Below are positions 1-6,875 of a stretch of DNA of 13,310 bases, in pieces. The position numbers and the translations under genes were made by a program. Location: assembly GCF_000725885.1 (NCBI RefSeq), contig NZ_JODR01000054.1, positions 1 through 13,310 of the forward strand, given 5' to 3'. The number at the start of each line of letters is the position of its first letter. Position 1 is the first letter of the stretch. The stretch comes from Streptomyces albus subsp. albus (GTDB lineage: Bacteria > Actinomycetota > Actinomycetes > Streptomycetales > Streptomycetaceae). The notes below the pieces were generated by a model that had not been told where the DNA came from, did no database searches, and worked only from the letters and a program-made list of their open reading frames with translations.

Positions 1-36
1 CTCGAGCCCCAAACTCCCCCCACCCCCACCCATCCC

Positions 37-825
37 CTACGAACTCCGGCGGCGGATCTTGTTGCCGAGCCAGACCAGGGGGTCGTACTTGCGGTCCGCG
101 GCGCGTTCCTTGAGGGGGATCAGGGCGTTGTCCGTGATGCGGATGTGCTCGGGGCACACTTCTGTGCAGCACTTGGTGATGTTGCAGTAGCCGAGGCCGT
201 GGGTGTCCTGCGCCGTGGTTCTGCGGTCCAGGCCCTGCTGTGAGGCGGCGTCGAGCGGGTGCATGTCCAGCTCGGCGACCCGCATCAGGAAGCGCGGTCC
301 GGCGAAGGCGGTCTTGTTCTCCTCGTGGTCGCGGACCACATGGCAGGTGTCCTGGCACAGGAAGCATTCGATGCACTTGCGGAACTCCTGCGAGCGCCCG
401 ACGTCCTCCTGCTGCATCCGGTACTCCCCGGGTCCCAGGTCGGGCGGCGGGACGAAGGCGGGCACCTCGCGGGCCTTCTGGTAGTTGAAGCCGACGTCCG
501 TGACCAGGTCCCGGACGACGGGGAACGCCCGCAGCGGCGTCACCGTCACGGTCTCGTCGCGCGCGAAGACCGACATGCGTGTCATGCACAGCAGGCGGGG
601 CCGGCCGTTGATCTCGGCGCTGCACGAGCCGCACTTGCCGGCCTTGCAGTTCCAGCGGACGGCCAGGTCGGGCGCCTGGGTGGCCTGGAGGCGGTGGATG
701 ATGTCGAGGACGACCTCGCCCTCGTTGACCTGGACTGTGAAGTCCTCCAGTCCGCCGCCGTCCACATCGCCGCGCCAGACTTCGAAGTGGGCGTCGTAGC
801 TGGTGGTGTCCGGTGCGGTAGTCAC
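37..825 (-). CDS. sdhB: Succinate dehydrogenase/fumarate reductase iron-sulfur subunit
   Basis: This subunit passes electrons from the FAD of SdhA through three iron-sulfur clusters towards the quinone at the membrane anchor. All cluster ligands are visible in the 262 residues. Cys60, Cys65, Cys68 and Cys80 form the plant-type [2Fe-2S] motif (CxxxxCGxC...C). Cys151, Cys154, Cys157 and Cys161 lie in a CxxCxxCxxxC motif. Cys214, Cys220 and Cys224 follow, with the 6- and 4-residue spacings of E. coli SdhB. By that analogy Cys151/154/157/224 hold [4Fe-4S] and Cys161/214/220 hold [3Fe-4S]. The frame is open further upstream to 1074, but that part lies inside sdhA and is not SdhB-like. The GTG at 825 overlaps the sdhA stop as GTGA, which suggests translational coupling. 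The stop is TAG; the 36 bases beyond it show no hairpin. Confidence 0.95.
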   Translation of the reverse strand: MTTAPDTTSYDAHFEVWRGDVDGGGLEDFTVQVNEGEVVLDIIHRLQATQAPDLAVRWNCKAGKCGSCSAEINGRPRLLCMTRMSVFARDETVTVTPLRAFPVVRDLVTDVGFNYQKAREVPAFVPPPDLGPGEYRMQQEDVGRSQEFRKCIECFLCQDTCHVVRDHEENKTAFAGPRFLMRVAELDMHPLDAASQQGLDRRTTAQDTHGLGYCNITKCCTEVCPEHIRITDNALIPLKERAADRKYDPLVWLGNKIRRRSS

Positions 826-2732
826 TCGCTCGTCAGCTCCTCGTCGGTCAGATACTTGATCAGCTCCTCCTTCTCGAAGAGCTCCAGGAGGTCCTTGCGG
901 AGGGGCGGCATCTCGCGGCGCCGCAGGCTGATCCGGTCGCCGCCGTGCTCCGTCGTCCGGTTGAGCGTGCAGACGAGGTTGACGCGGCGCCACTGGCGGT
1001 CCATCTCGGGGTAGTCGTCGCGGGTGTGGCCGCCGCGCGACTCGGTGCGGTTGAGGGCGGCACGGGCCACGCATTCGCTGACCAGCAGCATGTTGCGCAG
1101 GTCGAGGGCGAGGTGCCAGCCGGGGTTGAACTGCCGGTGGCCCTCCACGGCGATGTGGCCGGCCCGCTCCCGCAGCCGGGCGAGCCTCTCCAGGGCCTCG
1201 GACATCTCCTCCTCGCGCCGGATGATGCCGACCAGGTCGTTCATGGACTGCTGGAGTTCCTGGTGGAGCGTGTACGGGTTCTCCGGCGCGTCGGCACTCT
1301 CCTCGGTGCCGAAGGGCCGGAGGGCCTCGGTGGCGGCCTCGTCGATCTGGTCGTCACCGGGCTTCGGGCGACGTTCGCCGCACGCGCGGGCGTACTCGGC
1401 GGCGTGCAGTCCGGCGCGCCGGCCGAAGACGAGCAGGTCGGAGAGGGAGTTGCCGCCGAGCCGGTTGGAGCCGTGCATGCCGCCGGCCACCTCACCGGCG
1501 GCGAAGAGACCAGGGACGCCGCGGGCGGCGGCGGTGTCGGAGTCCACGTCCACGCCGCCCATCACGTAGTGGCAGGTGGGGCCGACCTCCATCGGTTCGG
1601 CGGTGATGTCCACGTCGGCCAGTTCGCGGAACTGGTGGTGCATGGAGGGCAGGCGGCGCCGGATCGTCTCGGGGGACATCCGGGTGGAGACGTCCAGGAA
1701 CACGCCGCCGTGCGGGGAGCCGCGGCCCGCTTTGACCTCGGCGTTGATGGCGCGGGCCACTTCGTCGCGGGGGAGGAGTTCGGGCGGGCGGCGGTGGTTG
1801 TCGGGGTCCTCGTACCAGCCGTCGGCCTCTTGTTCGGTCTCGGCGTACTTCTCCTTGAAGACGTCCGGGACGTAGTCGAACATGAAGCGTTTGCCCTCGG
1901 AGTTGCGCAGGACCCCGCCGTCGCCGCGTACCGACTCGGTGACCAGGATGCCCTTGACCGACGGCGGCCAGACCATTCCGGTGGGGTGGAACTGGACGAA
2001 CTCCATGTTGATCAGCGAGGCCCCGGCGAGCAGGGCCAGTGCGTGGCCGTCGCCGGTGTACTCCCAGGAGTTGGAGGTCACCTTGAAGGACTTGCCGATG
2101 CCGCCGGTCGCCAGCACCACGGCGGGGGCCTCGATGACGAAGAACCGGCCGCTCTCGCGTTCGTAGCAGAAGGCGCCGCTCACCCGGTCGCCGTCTTTCA
2201 GGATGCGGGTGACCGTGCACTCCTGGAAGACCTTGATGCGGGCTTCGTAGTCGCCGGTTACCTTGTGGTCCTCCTGCTGGAGGGAGACGACCTTCTGCTG
2301 GAGGGTGCGGATCAGCTCCAGTCCGGTGCGGTCGCCCACGTGGGCGAGGCGCGGGTACTCGTGGCCGCCGAAGTTGCGCTGGGAGATGCGCCCGTCGCCC
2401 GTACGGTCGAACAGCGCGCCCCAGGTCTCCAGCTCCCACACTCTCTCGGGTGCCTCGCGGGCGTGGAGTTCGGCCATGCGCCACTGGTTGAGGAACTTGC
2501 CCCCGCGCATGGTGTCGCGGAAGTGGACCTTCCAGTTGTCTCCCTCGTTGACGTTGCCCATGCTGGCGGCGATTCCGCCCTCGGCCATCACCGTGTGTGC
2601 CTTGCCGAACAGGGACTTGCAGATGACCGCGGTGCGCAGCCCCTGCTCGCGGGCCTCGATGGCGGCCCGCAGCCCGGCGCCGCCGGCGCCGATGACGACG
2701 ACGTCCCACTGGTGACGTTCGACGTGTGCCAT
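822..2732 (-). CDS. sdhA: Succinate dehydrogenase/fumarate reductase flavoprotein subunit
   Basis: This is the catalytic FAD subunit, oxidising succinate to fumarate on the cytoplasmic face of the membrane. It has 636 residues, normal for the family. The N-terminus has the dinucleotide-binding motif GAGGAG (15-20). His46 in KAHTVMAEGG is the expected site of covalent FAD attachment. Active-site residues are visible by analogy with the E. coli enzyme: His249 in FHPTG, Arg269 in TESVRGDGG, His388 in CHYVMGG and Arg424 in GSNRLGGNSL. The C-terminus has the usual SRGGHxRDDYPE segment. The ATG at 2732 starts the family's normal N-terminus and has a GA-rich site (GAGAGGGA) upstream. The open frame runs further upstream only as a shadow of sdhC. 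Sequence style fits the mycobacterial Sdh1 flavoprotein. The direction in vivo (succinate oxidation or fumarate reduction) cannot be read from sequence. Confidence 0.96.
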   Translation of the reverse strand: MAHVERHQWDVVVIGAGGAGLRAAIEAREQGLRTAVICKSLFGKAHTVMAEGGIAASMGNVNEGDNWKVHFRDTMRGGKFLNQWRMAELHAREAPERVWELETWGALFDRTGDGRISQRNFGGHEYPRLAHVGDRTGLELIRTLQQKVVSLQQEDHKVTGDYEARIKVFQECTVTRILKDGDRVSGAFCYERESGRFFVIEAPAVVLATGGIGKSFKVTSNSWEYTGDGHALALLAGASLINMEFVQFHPTGMVWPPSVKGILVTESVRGDGGVLRNSEGKRFMFDYVPDVFKEKYAETEQEADGWYEDPDNHRRPPELLPRDEVARAINAEVKAGRGSPHGGVFLDVSTRMSPETIRRRLPSMHHQFRELADVDITAEPMEVGPTCHYVMGGVDVDSDTAAARGVPGLFAAGEVAGGMHGSNRLGGNSLSDLLVFGRRAGLHAAEYARACGERRPKPGDDQIDEAATEALRPFGTEESADAPENPYTLHQELQQSMNDLVGIIRREEEMSEALERLARLRERAGHIAVEGHRQFNPGWHLALDLRNMLLVSECVARAALNRTESRGGHTRDDYPEMDRQWRRVNLVCTLNRTTEHGGDRISLRRREMPPLRKDLLELFEKEELIKYLTDEELTSE

Positions 2733-2782
2733 GTCGCTGGTTTCCCTCTCGAATCCGTCGGATGACTGCTGGTGCGGCCTGT

Positions 2783-3634
2783 TCAGAAGAACCGCGGGTC
2801 GGTGAATGCGCCGGTGGCCAGCAGGTAGACGTAGAGGTCCGCCAGCGCCACGCTGACCAGCGAGGCCCAGGCCAGCAGCATGTGGCGTTCGTTGAGCTTG
2901 CCGACCCAGCCCCACAGCCGGTAGCGCACCGGGTGCTTGGAGAAGTGCCGCAGCCGGCCGCCGACGATGTGCCGGCAGGAATGGCACGAGAGGGTGTACG
3001 CCCAGATCAGCACGATGTTGACGAGGAAGACCACGGTGCCCAGGCCCATGTGGCCCCACTCGTAGTGCTCGTCGCGGAAGCCCAGCAGGGTGTCCCAGGT
3101 CAGCACCAGGGCGACGAGGAGCGCCGCGTAGAAGAAGTACCGGTGGATGTTCTGGAGGACCAGCGGGAAGCGGGTCTCGCCGGTGTACTTCTTGTGGGGC
3201 TCGGCCACGGCGCAGGCCGGGGGCGAGGCCCAGAAGCCGCGGTAGTACGCCTTCCGGTAGTAGTAGCAGGTGAGCCGGAAGCCCAGCGGGAAGATCAGGA
3301 TGAGCAGCGCGGGGGAGAGCCCCCACCACTCGCCGAACAGACCCCAGTTGGGCCCGCCCTTCATGGTCGTGCAGTTGTCCGTGAGGCACGGGGAGTAGAA
3401 GGGGGATACGTACGGGGCGTGGTAGTAGTCGGCGTTCGCGAACGCGCGCCACGTGGAGTAGACGACGAACGCCAGCAGCCCGAGCACGGTGGCGGCCGGC
3501 GCGAGCCACCAGCGGTCCTTGCGCAGATGCGGCGCGGCGATGGCGGCGCGAGTGCTGCCGCGTACGCCGGTGGCGTGGGGGCCCGCGGTGGGCCGGGCCC
3601 CCTGGTTCGGTCGGGGTTCGGTGCCAGTGGCCAA
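2783..3634 (-). CDS. sdhC: Succinate dehydrogenase membrane anchor subunit, Sdh1 type
   Basis: This 283-residue membrane protein has a basic, disordered N-terminus of about 40 residues and five hydrophobic segments near 43-61, 105-124, 160-181, 194-215 and 252-273. It lies directly upstream of sdhA with a 50-base spacer, so it should anchor the SdhA-SdhB dimer and carry the quinone site. It does not look like the short SdhC/SdhD pair of E. coli; one larger anchor is the Sdh1 arrangement of mycobacteria (Rv0249c-Rv0248c-Rv0247c, from memory). Candidate metal ligands are Cys217, His218, Cys220 and His222 (CHSCRH) at the end of helix 4, plus His164 and His195 inside or at the edge of helices. 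Cys83, Cys88, Cys123 and Cys141 are further cysteines. The start is TTG, supported by GGAG six bases upstream. It is often annotated only as an integral membrane protein. Confidence 0.88.
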   Translation of the reverse strand: MATGTEPRPNQGARPTAGPHATGVRGSTRAAIAAPHLRKDRWWLAPAATVLGLLAFVVYSTWRAFANADYYHAPYVSPFYSPCLTDNCTTMKGGPNWGLFGEWWGLSPALLILIFPLGFRLTCYYYRKAYYRGFWASPPACAVAEPHKKYTGETRFPLVLQNIHRYFFYAALLVALVLTWDTLLGFRDEHYEWGHMGLGTVVFLVNIVLIWAYTLSCHSCRHIVGGRLRHFSKHPVRYRLWGWVGKLNERHMLLAWASLVSVALADLYVYLLATGAFTDPRFF

Positions 3635-3640
3635 CGGATT

Positions 3641-3644
3641 CTCC
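3641..3644 (-). promoter_or_regulatory. Ribosome binding site deciding the TTG start of sdhC
   Basis: On the minus strand GGAG lies six bases before TTG 3634. No ATG or GTG nearby has as good a site, so the TTG is the best start. A TTG start would keep the translation rate of the anchor modest. Confidence 0.55.
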
Positions 3645-3662
3645 GGGTGAGACGGCGGGGGT

Positions 3663-3685
3663 CCGACGGCAGGGCGTGCCGTCGG
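3663..3685 (-). promoter_or_regulatory. Hairpin between the 97-residue gene and sdhC
   Basis: A perfect 9-bp inverted repeat (CCGACGGCA and TGCCGTCGG) with a 5-base loop lies in the 99-base gap between the small upstream gene and sdhC. In the minus-strand transcript it would fold about 30 bases before the TTG start. No T-run follows. It could be a weak terminator, a processing site or a brake on sdhC expression; the sequence does not decide between these. Confidence 0.4.
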
Positions 3686-3699
3686 CGGCTCGTGGTGCG

Positions 3700-3739
3700 A
3701 CGAGTCACGGTGCGTGGCTCGGTGCCCAACGAGTCACGG
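3700..3739. repeat. 11-bp direct repeat at the end of the 97-residue gene
   Basis: ACGAGTCACGG occurs at 3700-3710 and again, identical, at 3729-3739, a period of 29 bases. The second copy includes the last codon and stop of the small gene; the first lies in the gap before sdhC. It may be a trace of a local duplication or a pair of protein-binding sites. Confidence 0.4.
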
Positions 3740-4027
3740 GGCGCGCCGGTCGCGCGCGCCGAGCCCCTCGTCGTCCACGTCGGTCCACAGTCCGGGGTCG
3801 TAGGGCTGGTCGGAGATGAGCACCATCTCGGCGTGCAGTCCCGGCTCGGCCGGGTGCCGTGGGGCGGTGGCCGACAGGAGGGCGAGGGATTCCTTCAGGT
3901 GTTCGGTGTCGCTGCGGACCCGGCGAATCTCCAGTCCGGTTCCGACGTGCTTCTCCAGGCGGCTGACGCAGCGGTTGAGGTCGTCCAGACAACGCTGAGC
4001 AGCCGTCAGTTCTTCGTGCGATGACAT
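3734..4027 (-). CDS. Small conserved-looking protein of the sdh operon, function unknown
   Basis: I do not recognise a named family. The protein has 97 residues, no signal peptide and no membrane segment, so it should be cytoplasmic. Residues 3-50 look helical and amphipathic, with hydrophobic positions (Leu7, Leu14, Leu17, Val21, Leu24, Val28) spaced as in a short coiled coil. Cys13 and Cys20 are seven residues apart and would sit on one face of that helix. The C-terminal third is acidic and rich in Asp, Pro and Gly, with segments such as DQPYDPGLW and DDEGLG. The ATG at 4027 has GGAGG ten bases upstream. It is the first gene of the sdh unit, 99 bases before sdhC. As I recall, M. tuberculosis has a similarly small gene, Rv0250c, at the same place. 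A role in assembling or regulating the complex is only an inference from position. Confidence 0.8.
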   Translation of the reverse strand: MSSHEELTAAQRCLDDLNRCVSRLEKHVGTGLEIRRVRSDTEHLKESLALLSATAPRHPAEPGLHAEMVLISDQPYDPGLWTDVDDEGLGARDRRAP

Positions 4028-4407
4028 GAGTTGCCCACCTCCGCGGTGGTGCGGCCGGCGTGGTCATGCGCCTGGCGAGTGTTGCGCGTCACACCTCCTT
4101 TGTGAAGGGTGCGGCACGCCATTCCGCCGTACGTGGCACGGAGCGCCGTGCGCGCCACCGTGCGCCCGGTGCGTGTGCGCTTCACCCGAACGTGGGGGTT
4201 GGGCGGCCCTGTGCCGGGCCGGGCGGCTCGTTGTCGCTGTCCGTCACCGCCGGGTGCTCCGCACGGGTGGCATCCGTGGCCCCTTGTGCTGGGGGAGTGC
4301 CGCGGGGGGTTTGGGCGGGCGGCGAGTGGGACGAAAAGATGTGATGAACCGCAAAAGACGCCAAAAGTGGACGTTGTAGGCGCGCGGTCAGTCCCGGAGG
4401 TTTGAGC
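4028..4407. promoter_or_regulatory. Divergent intergenic region, sdh unit and orphan lipoprotein
   Basis: These 380 bases separate the leftward sdh unit from the rightward lipoprotein gene and should hold both promoters. I see no convincing -35/-10 pair on either strand. On the minus strand AAGGAGG (4100-4094) lies in the loop of a small hairpin but has no start codon at a usable distance. On the plus strand three AAAAG runs (4334-4338, 4353-4357, 4363-4367) stand out in otherwise very GC-rich DNA. Small GC-rich inverted repeats occur near 4136-4151. No convincing gene is present; longer frames here look like composition effects. Confidence 0.5.
4396..4400 (+). promoter_or_regulatory. Ribosome binding site fixing the start of the large lipoprotein
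   Basis: GGAGG ends seven bases before ATG 4408. The in-frame TTG at 4402 is only one base from it and is therefore unlikely to be used. Confidence 0.7.
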
Positions 4408-6852
4408 ATGCGAGCCGTCCCAGCCGAGTCAGCACGGCCCCCGAGACCGCCCCGGACGGTGGCGGCACCCCCGCGTCCCGGCGGTGACGGGGACGCCCGG
4501 TACCGCACGGGCCGGGCCGGTGCCCGGCGCTGGGTGGCCGTACTCGTCGCCGGTGTCCTGCTGCCGCTGCCGCTGGCCGCGTGCGGCGCCGACGGGGACG
4601 CGGACGACAGCGCGGCGGGCTCCGGTATCGGGGTGGGCTCGTCCGGGAAGGACGGCGACGTGCGGGCCACCGAGCGGCGGCAGGTCGCCAAGGGCGGCAC
4701 CCTGCGCTGGGCGGTGGAGGCGGCACCCACCACCTTCAACGTCTTCCAGCCGGATGCCACTGAGGCCACCGAGCGGGTCGCGGGGGCGGCGCTGCCGGCC
4801 CTGTTCACCCTCGACGCGCACGGCGAGCCGCAGCTGAACCGGGACTATCTGCGCGGCGCGGAGGTCACCGGGACCGAGCCGCGCCAGACGGTCGTCTACA
4901 AGCTGGCCCCCAAGGCCCGCTGGAACGACGGCCGGCGCATCTCGGCGGCGGACTTCCGGGCCCAGTGGAAGGCGCTGCGCGGCAAGGAGAACGCGTACTG
5001 GACGGCGCGGAACGCCGGGTACGACCGCATCGCGAAGGTCGGCAAGGGCGAGCATCCCGGCGAGGTGAAGGTCGTCTTCGCCAAGCCCTACGCGGACTGG
5101 CGGTCGCTGTTCACCCCGCTCTACCCCAAGCAGGCCATGAGCAGCCCCGACGCCTTCAACGACGGCTCCCGCACCACGCTGCCCGCCTCGGCCGGCCCCT
5201 TCCGCCTGGCCGACGGCGGCAAGGGCGGCGAAGGCGGCAAGGGCGAGAAGGGCGGCAAGGGCAAAGGCAAGGGGAAGGGCAAGGACAAGGGCGGCAAGGG
5301 CAAGGGCCGGGAGCGCACCGTCCTGGAGCGCGACCCCCGCTGGTGGGGGGACCGCGCCAAGCTGGAGCGCATCGTGTTCACGAAGGTGCCCCGCGGCAAG
5401 GTCTCCAAGGCGCTGGCCAAGGGCAAGGTGGACGTCGCCGATGTCGGCGACGACGCGGCGAGGAGGATCGGCTCCGCGAACGGCATGGGAGGCCCGCGAC
5501 GCCCCGACGCGGCCAAGGAGCGCTCCCGCCAGGAGGAGGCGAAGCTCCGCGCGGAGCGCCGGCGCAAGGCCCGCGAGCAGCTCGGCGCGGCCACGGCCGA
5601 GCAGCTCGGCGAGTACGAGGTGCGCAGGGCCCTCGACCCGGCCTACACCCAGCTCGCCCTCAACGGTTCCCGCGGCCCGCTCGCCGATGTGCGGGTGCGC
5701 CGCGCGGTGGCACACGCGCTCGACCGGCGCGCGCTGGCCGAGCAGGCGCTGGAGGGCACGGGGCTGCCGGACGAGCCGCTGGGCAGCCATCTGCGGATGA
5801 CCAACCAGGAGGGCTACCGGGACCGCAGTGGCGCGGTGGGCGGTGAGGACATCGACGCCGCCCAGTCGCTGCTCGCCGACGCGGGCTGGAAGACCGGCGG
5901 CCCGCTGGCCGAGGGGAAGCCGGGCGCGGGCGGACAGCAGTCCGGGCACAGGCACCGGAAGGGGGACGGCGGGGAGGGCGGTTCCGACGGCGGGCCGGCC
6001 GAGCCGCCCAGCACGGCGGTCTCCCCGCAGGCCGGCGGGCGGGCCGCGTACCGGGCCGAGGCGGAGGCGTCGGTCGTGCGGCTGACCGCGGCGCAGATCG
6101 CCCGGGTCGTGGACAAACCGCTGGCCCTCTCCGCCCCCGCGACCGAGCAGCGGGGCGCGATCCTGACGCAGGCCGCGCACGCCCGTCTCGCCCAGGCACG
6201 CGGCTCGGACTCGGAGCGGAGCTTGAGCCGGGCCCGGGCGGCGCTGCGGACCGCCGAGAAGGTGCAGGCCACGGCGGCGGAGCTGCGGACGCTGGCGGCC
6301 GATCCGGCCAGCGCCGTCCGCAGCAAGAACGGCAAGCCGCTCGCGCTGCGCTTCGTCCTGCCGGGCGGCAAGGGGTCCGCGCAGCTGCGCGAGACGGGTG
6401 AGCGGATCGCGCAGATGCTGAACGACGTGGGCATCCGCACCCAGATCAAGGAAGTGCCCGGCGACAGCTACTTCAAGGACCACATCGCCGCCGGCGACTT
6501 CGATCTGGCGCTGTACTCGTGGCCCGGGACGGCGTTCCCGGCGACCGAGGCGCGGCCGATCTTCGCCAAGCCGCAGCCCGCGGCCGACGGCTCGCTGCTC
6601 GTGGAGCAGAACTACGCGCGGGTGGGCACCGACCAGATCGACCAGCTCTTCGAGCAGGCCGCGGGTGAGCTGGACGACGGGCGGCGCCGGGAGCTGATGG
6701 AGAAGGCGGACACGCGGATCTGGGCGGTGGCCGGTTCGCTGCCGCTGTACCAGCGCCCCCAGCTGGTGGCGGTCAAACGGGACCTCGCCAATGTGGGCGC
6801 CTTCGGCTTCGCCACCCCCAGGTACCAGGACATCGGCCACCGCCGGGGCTGA
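4408..6852 (+). CDS. Large peptide/nickel-type ABC substrate-binding lipoprotein, orphan
   Basis: This is a solute-binding protein of the peptide/nickel family (SBP_bac_5), anchored outside the membrane. The signal peptide has a long 40-residue leading part with RRW, a hydrophobic stretch (42-58) and the lipobox LAAC with Cys59. Family features follow: GGTLRWAVEAAPTTFNVF (96-113), RWNDGRRISAADF (171-183), GPFRLAD (263-269), LERDPRWWG (306-314), VRRAVAHALDRRAL (430-443) and a C-terminal lobe ending near FATPRYQDIG. At 814 residues it is roughly 250 longer than usual. The excess lies in a Lys/Gly tract (271-300), a charged helical stretch (about 350-405) and a large insertion (about 497-642) made of a Gly/Pro-rich linker and an Ala/Arg-rich helical part. 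No permease or ATPase gene adjoins it, so it may serve a transporter encoded elsewhere, perhaps the importer downstream, or act as a sensor. Confidence 0.9.
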   Translation: MRAVPAESARPPRPPRTVAAPPRPGGDGDARYRTGRAGARRWVAVLVAGVLLPLPLAACGADGDADDSAAGSGIGVGSSGKDGDVRATERRQVAKGGTLRWAVEAAPTTFNVFQPDATEATERVAGAALPALFTLDAHGEPQLNRDYLRGAEVTGTEPRQTVVYKLAPKARWNDGRRISAADFRAQWKALRGKENAYWTARNAGYDRIAKVGKGEHPGEVKVVFAKPYADWRSLFTPLYPKQAMSSPDAFNDGSRTTLPASAGPFRLADGGKGGEGGKGEKGGKGKGKGKGKDKGGKGKGRERTVLERDPRWWGDRAKLERIVFTKVPRGKVSKALAKGKVDVADVGDDAARRIGSANGMGGPRRPDAAKERSRQEEAKLRAERRRKAREQLGAATAEQLGEYEVRRALDPAYTQLALNGSRGPLADVRVRRAVAHALDRRALAEQALEGTGLPDEPLGSHLRMTNQEGYRDRSGAVGGEDIDAAQSLLADAGWKTGGPLAEGKPGAGGQQSGHRHRKGDGGEGGSDGGPAEPPSTAVSPQAGGRAAYRAEAEASVVRLTAAQIARVVDKPLALSAPATEQRGAILTQAAHARLAQARGSDSERSLSRARAALRTAEKVQATAAELRTLAADPASAVRSKNGKPLALRFVLPGGKGSAQLRETGERIAQMLNDVGIRTQIKEVPGDSYFKDHIAAGDFDLALYSWPGTAFPATEARPIFAKPQPAADGSLLVEQNYARVGTDQIDQLFEQAAGELDDGRRRELMEKADTRIWAVAGSLPLYQRPQLVAVKRDLANVGAFGFATPRYQDIGHRRG
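5218..5307 (+). repeat. GGCAAG-type hexamer tract coding a Lys/Gly run
   Basis: Thirty codons are almost all GGC, AAG or close variants, giving Gly-Lys repeats with a few Glu and Asp (residues 271-300 of the lipoprotein). It sits between GPFRLAD and the LERDPRWWG motif, where ordinary family members have only a short loop. The variants (GAA, GAG, AAA, GGG) show it is not a fresh perfect expansion. Because repeat units are multiples of three, slippage would change length without breaking the frame. Confidence 0.75.
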
Positions 6853-6875
6853 TCGGGGCGCGGTGAGGGGCGGGT

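Noticed and set aside
1..6. CTCGAG at the first base as a cloning or assembly mark
   Set aside because: One XhoI site at a window edge in GC-rich DNA is expected by chance and nothing vector-like follows.
826..1074. N-terminal extension of SdhB up to 1074
   Set aside because: It lies in the sdhA coding region, is Arg/Pro-rich, and the SdhB family begins near residue 84 of that frame, at GTG 825.
945..2765. Long plus-strand open frame (606 codons) opposite sdhA
   Set aside because: The opposite strand codes a complete SdhA with all active-site residues. The plus-strand product is low-complexity in Val, Gly, Ala and Asp, as expected of a GC-rich shadow frame.
2733..3509. SdhA as an 895-residue protein or a fusion with an upstream domain
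   Set aside because: The extension is an out-of-frame reading of sdhC. The normal SdhA N-terminus starts at 2732 with its own ribosome site.
4089..4105. CRP/FNR-like or Rex-like operator before the sdh unit
   Set aside because: The half-sites are in reverse order (TCACA then TGTGA) with a 7-base gap. CRP sites read TGTGA-N6-TCACA, and Rex sites need TGTGAAC facing TTCACA with a short spacer.
5218..5307. CRISPR or minisatellite array
   Set aside because: The repeats are short, coding, in frame and degenerate. There are no unique spacers.
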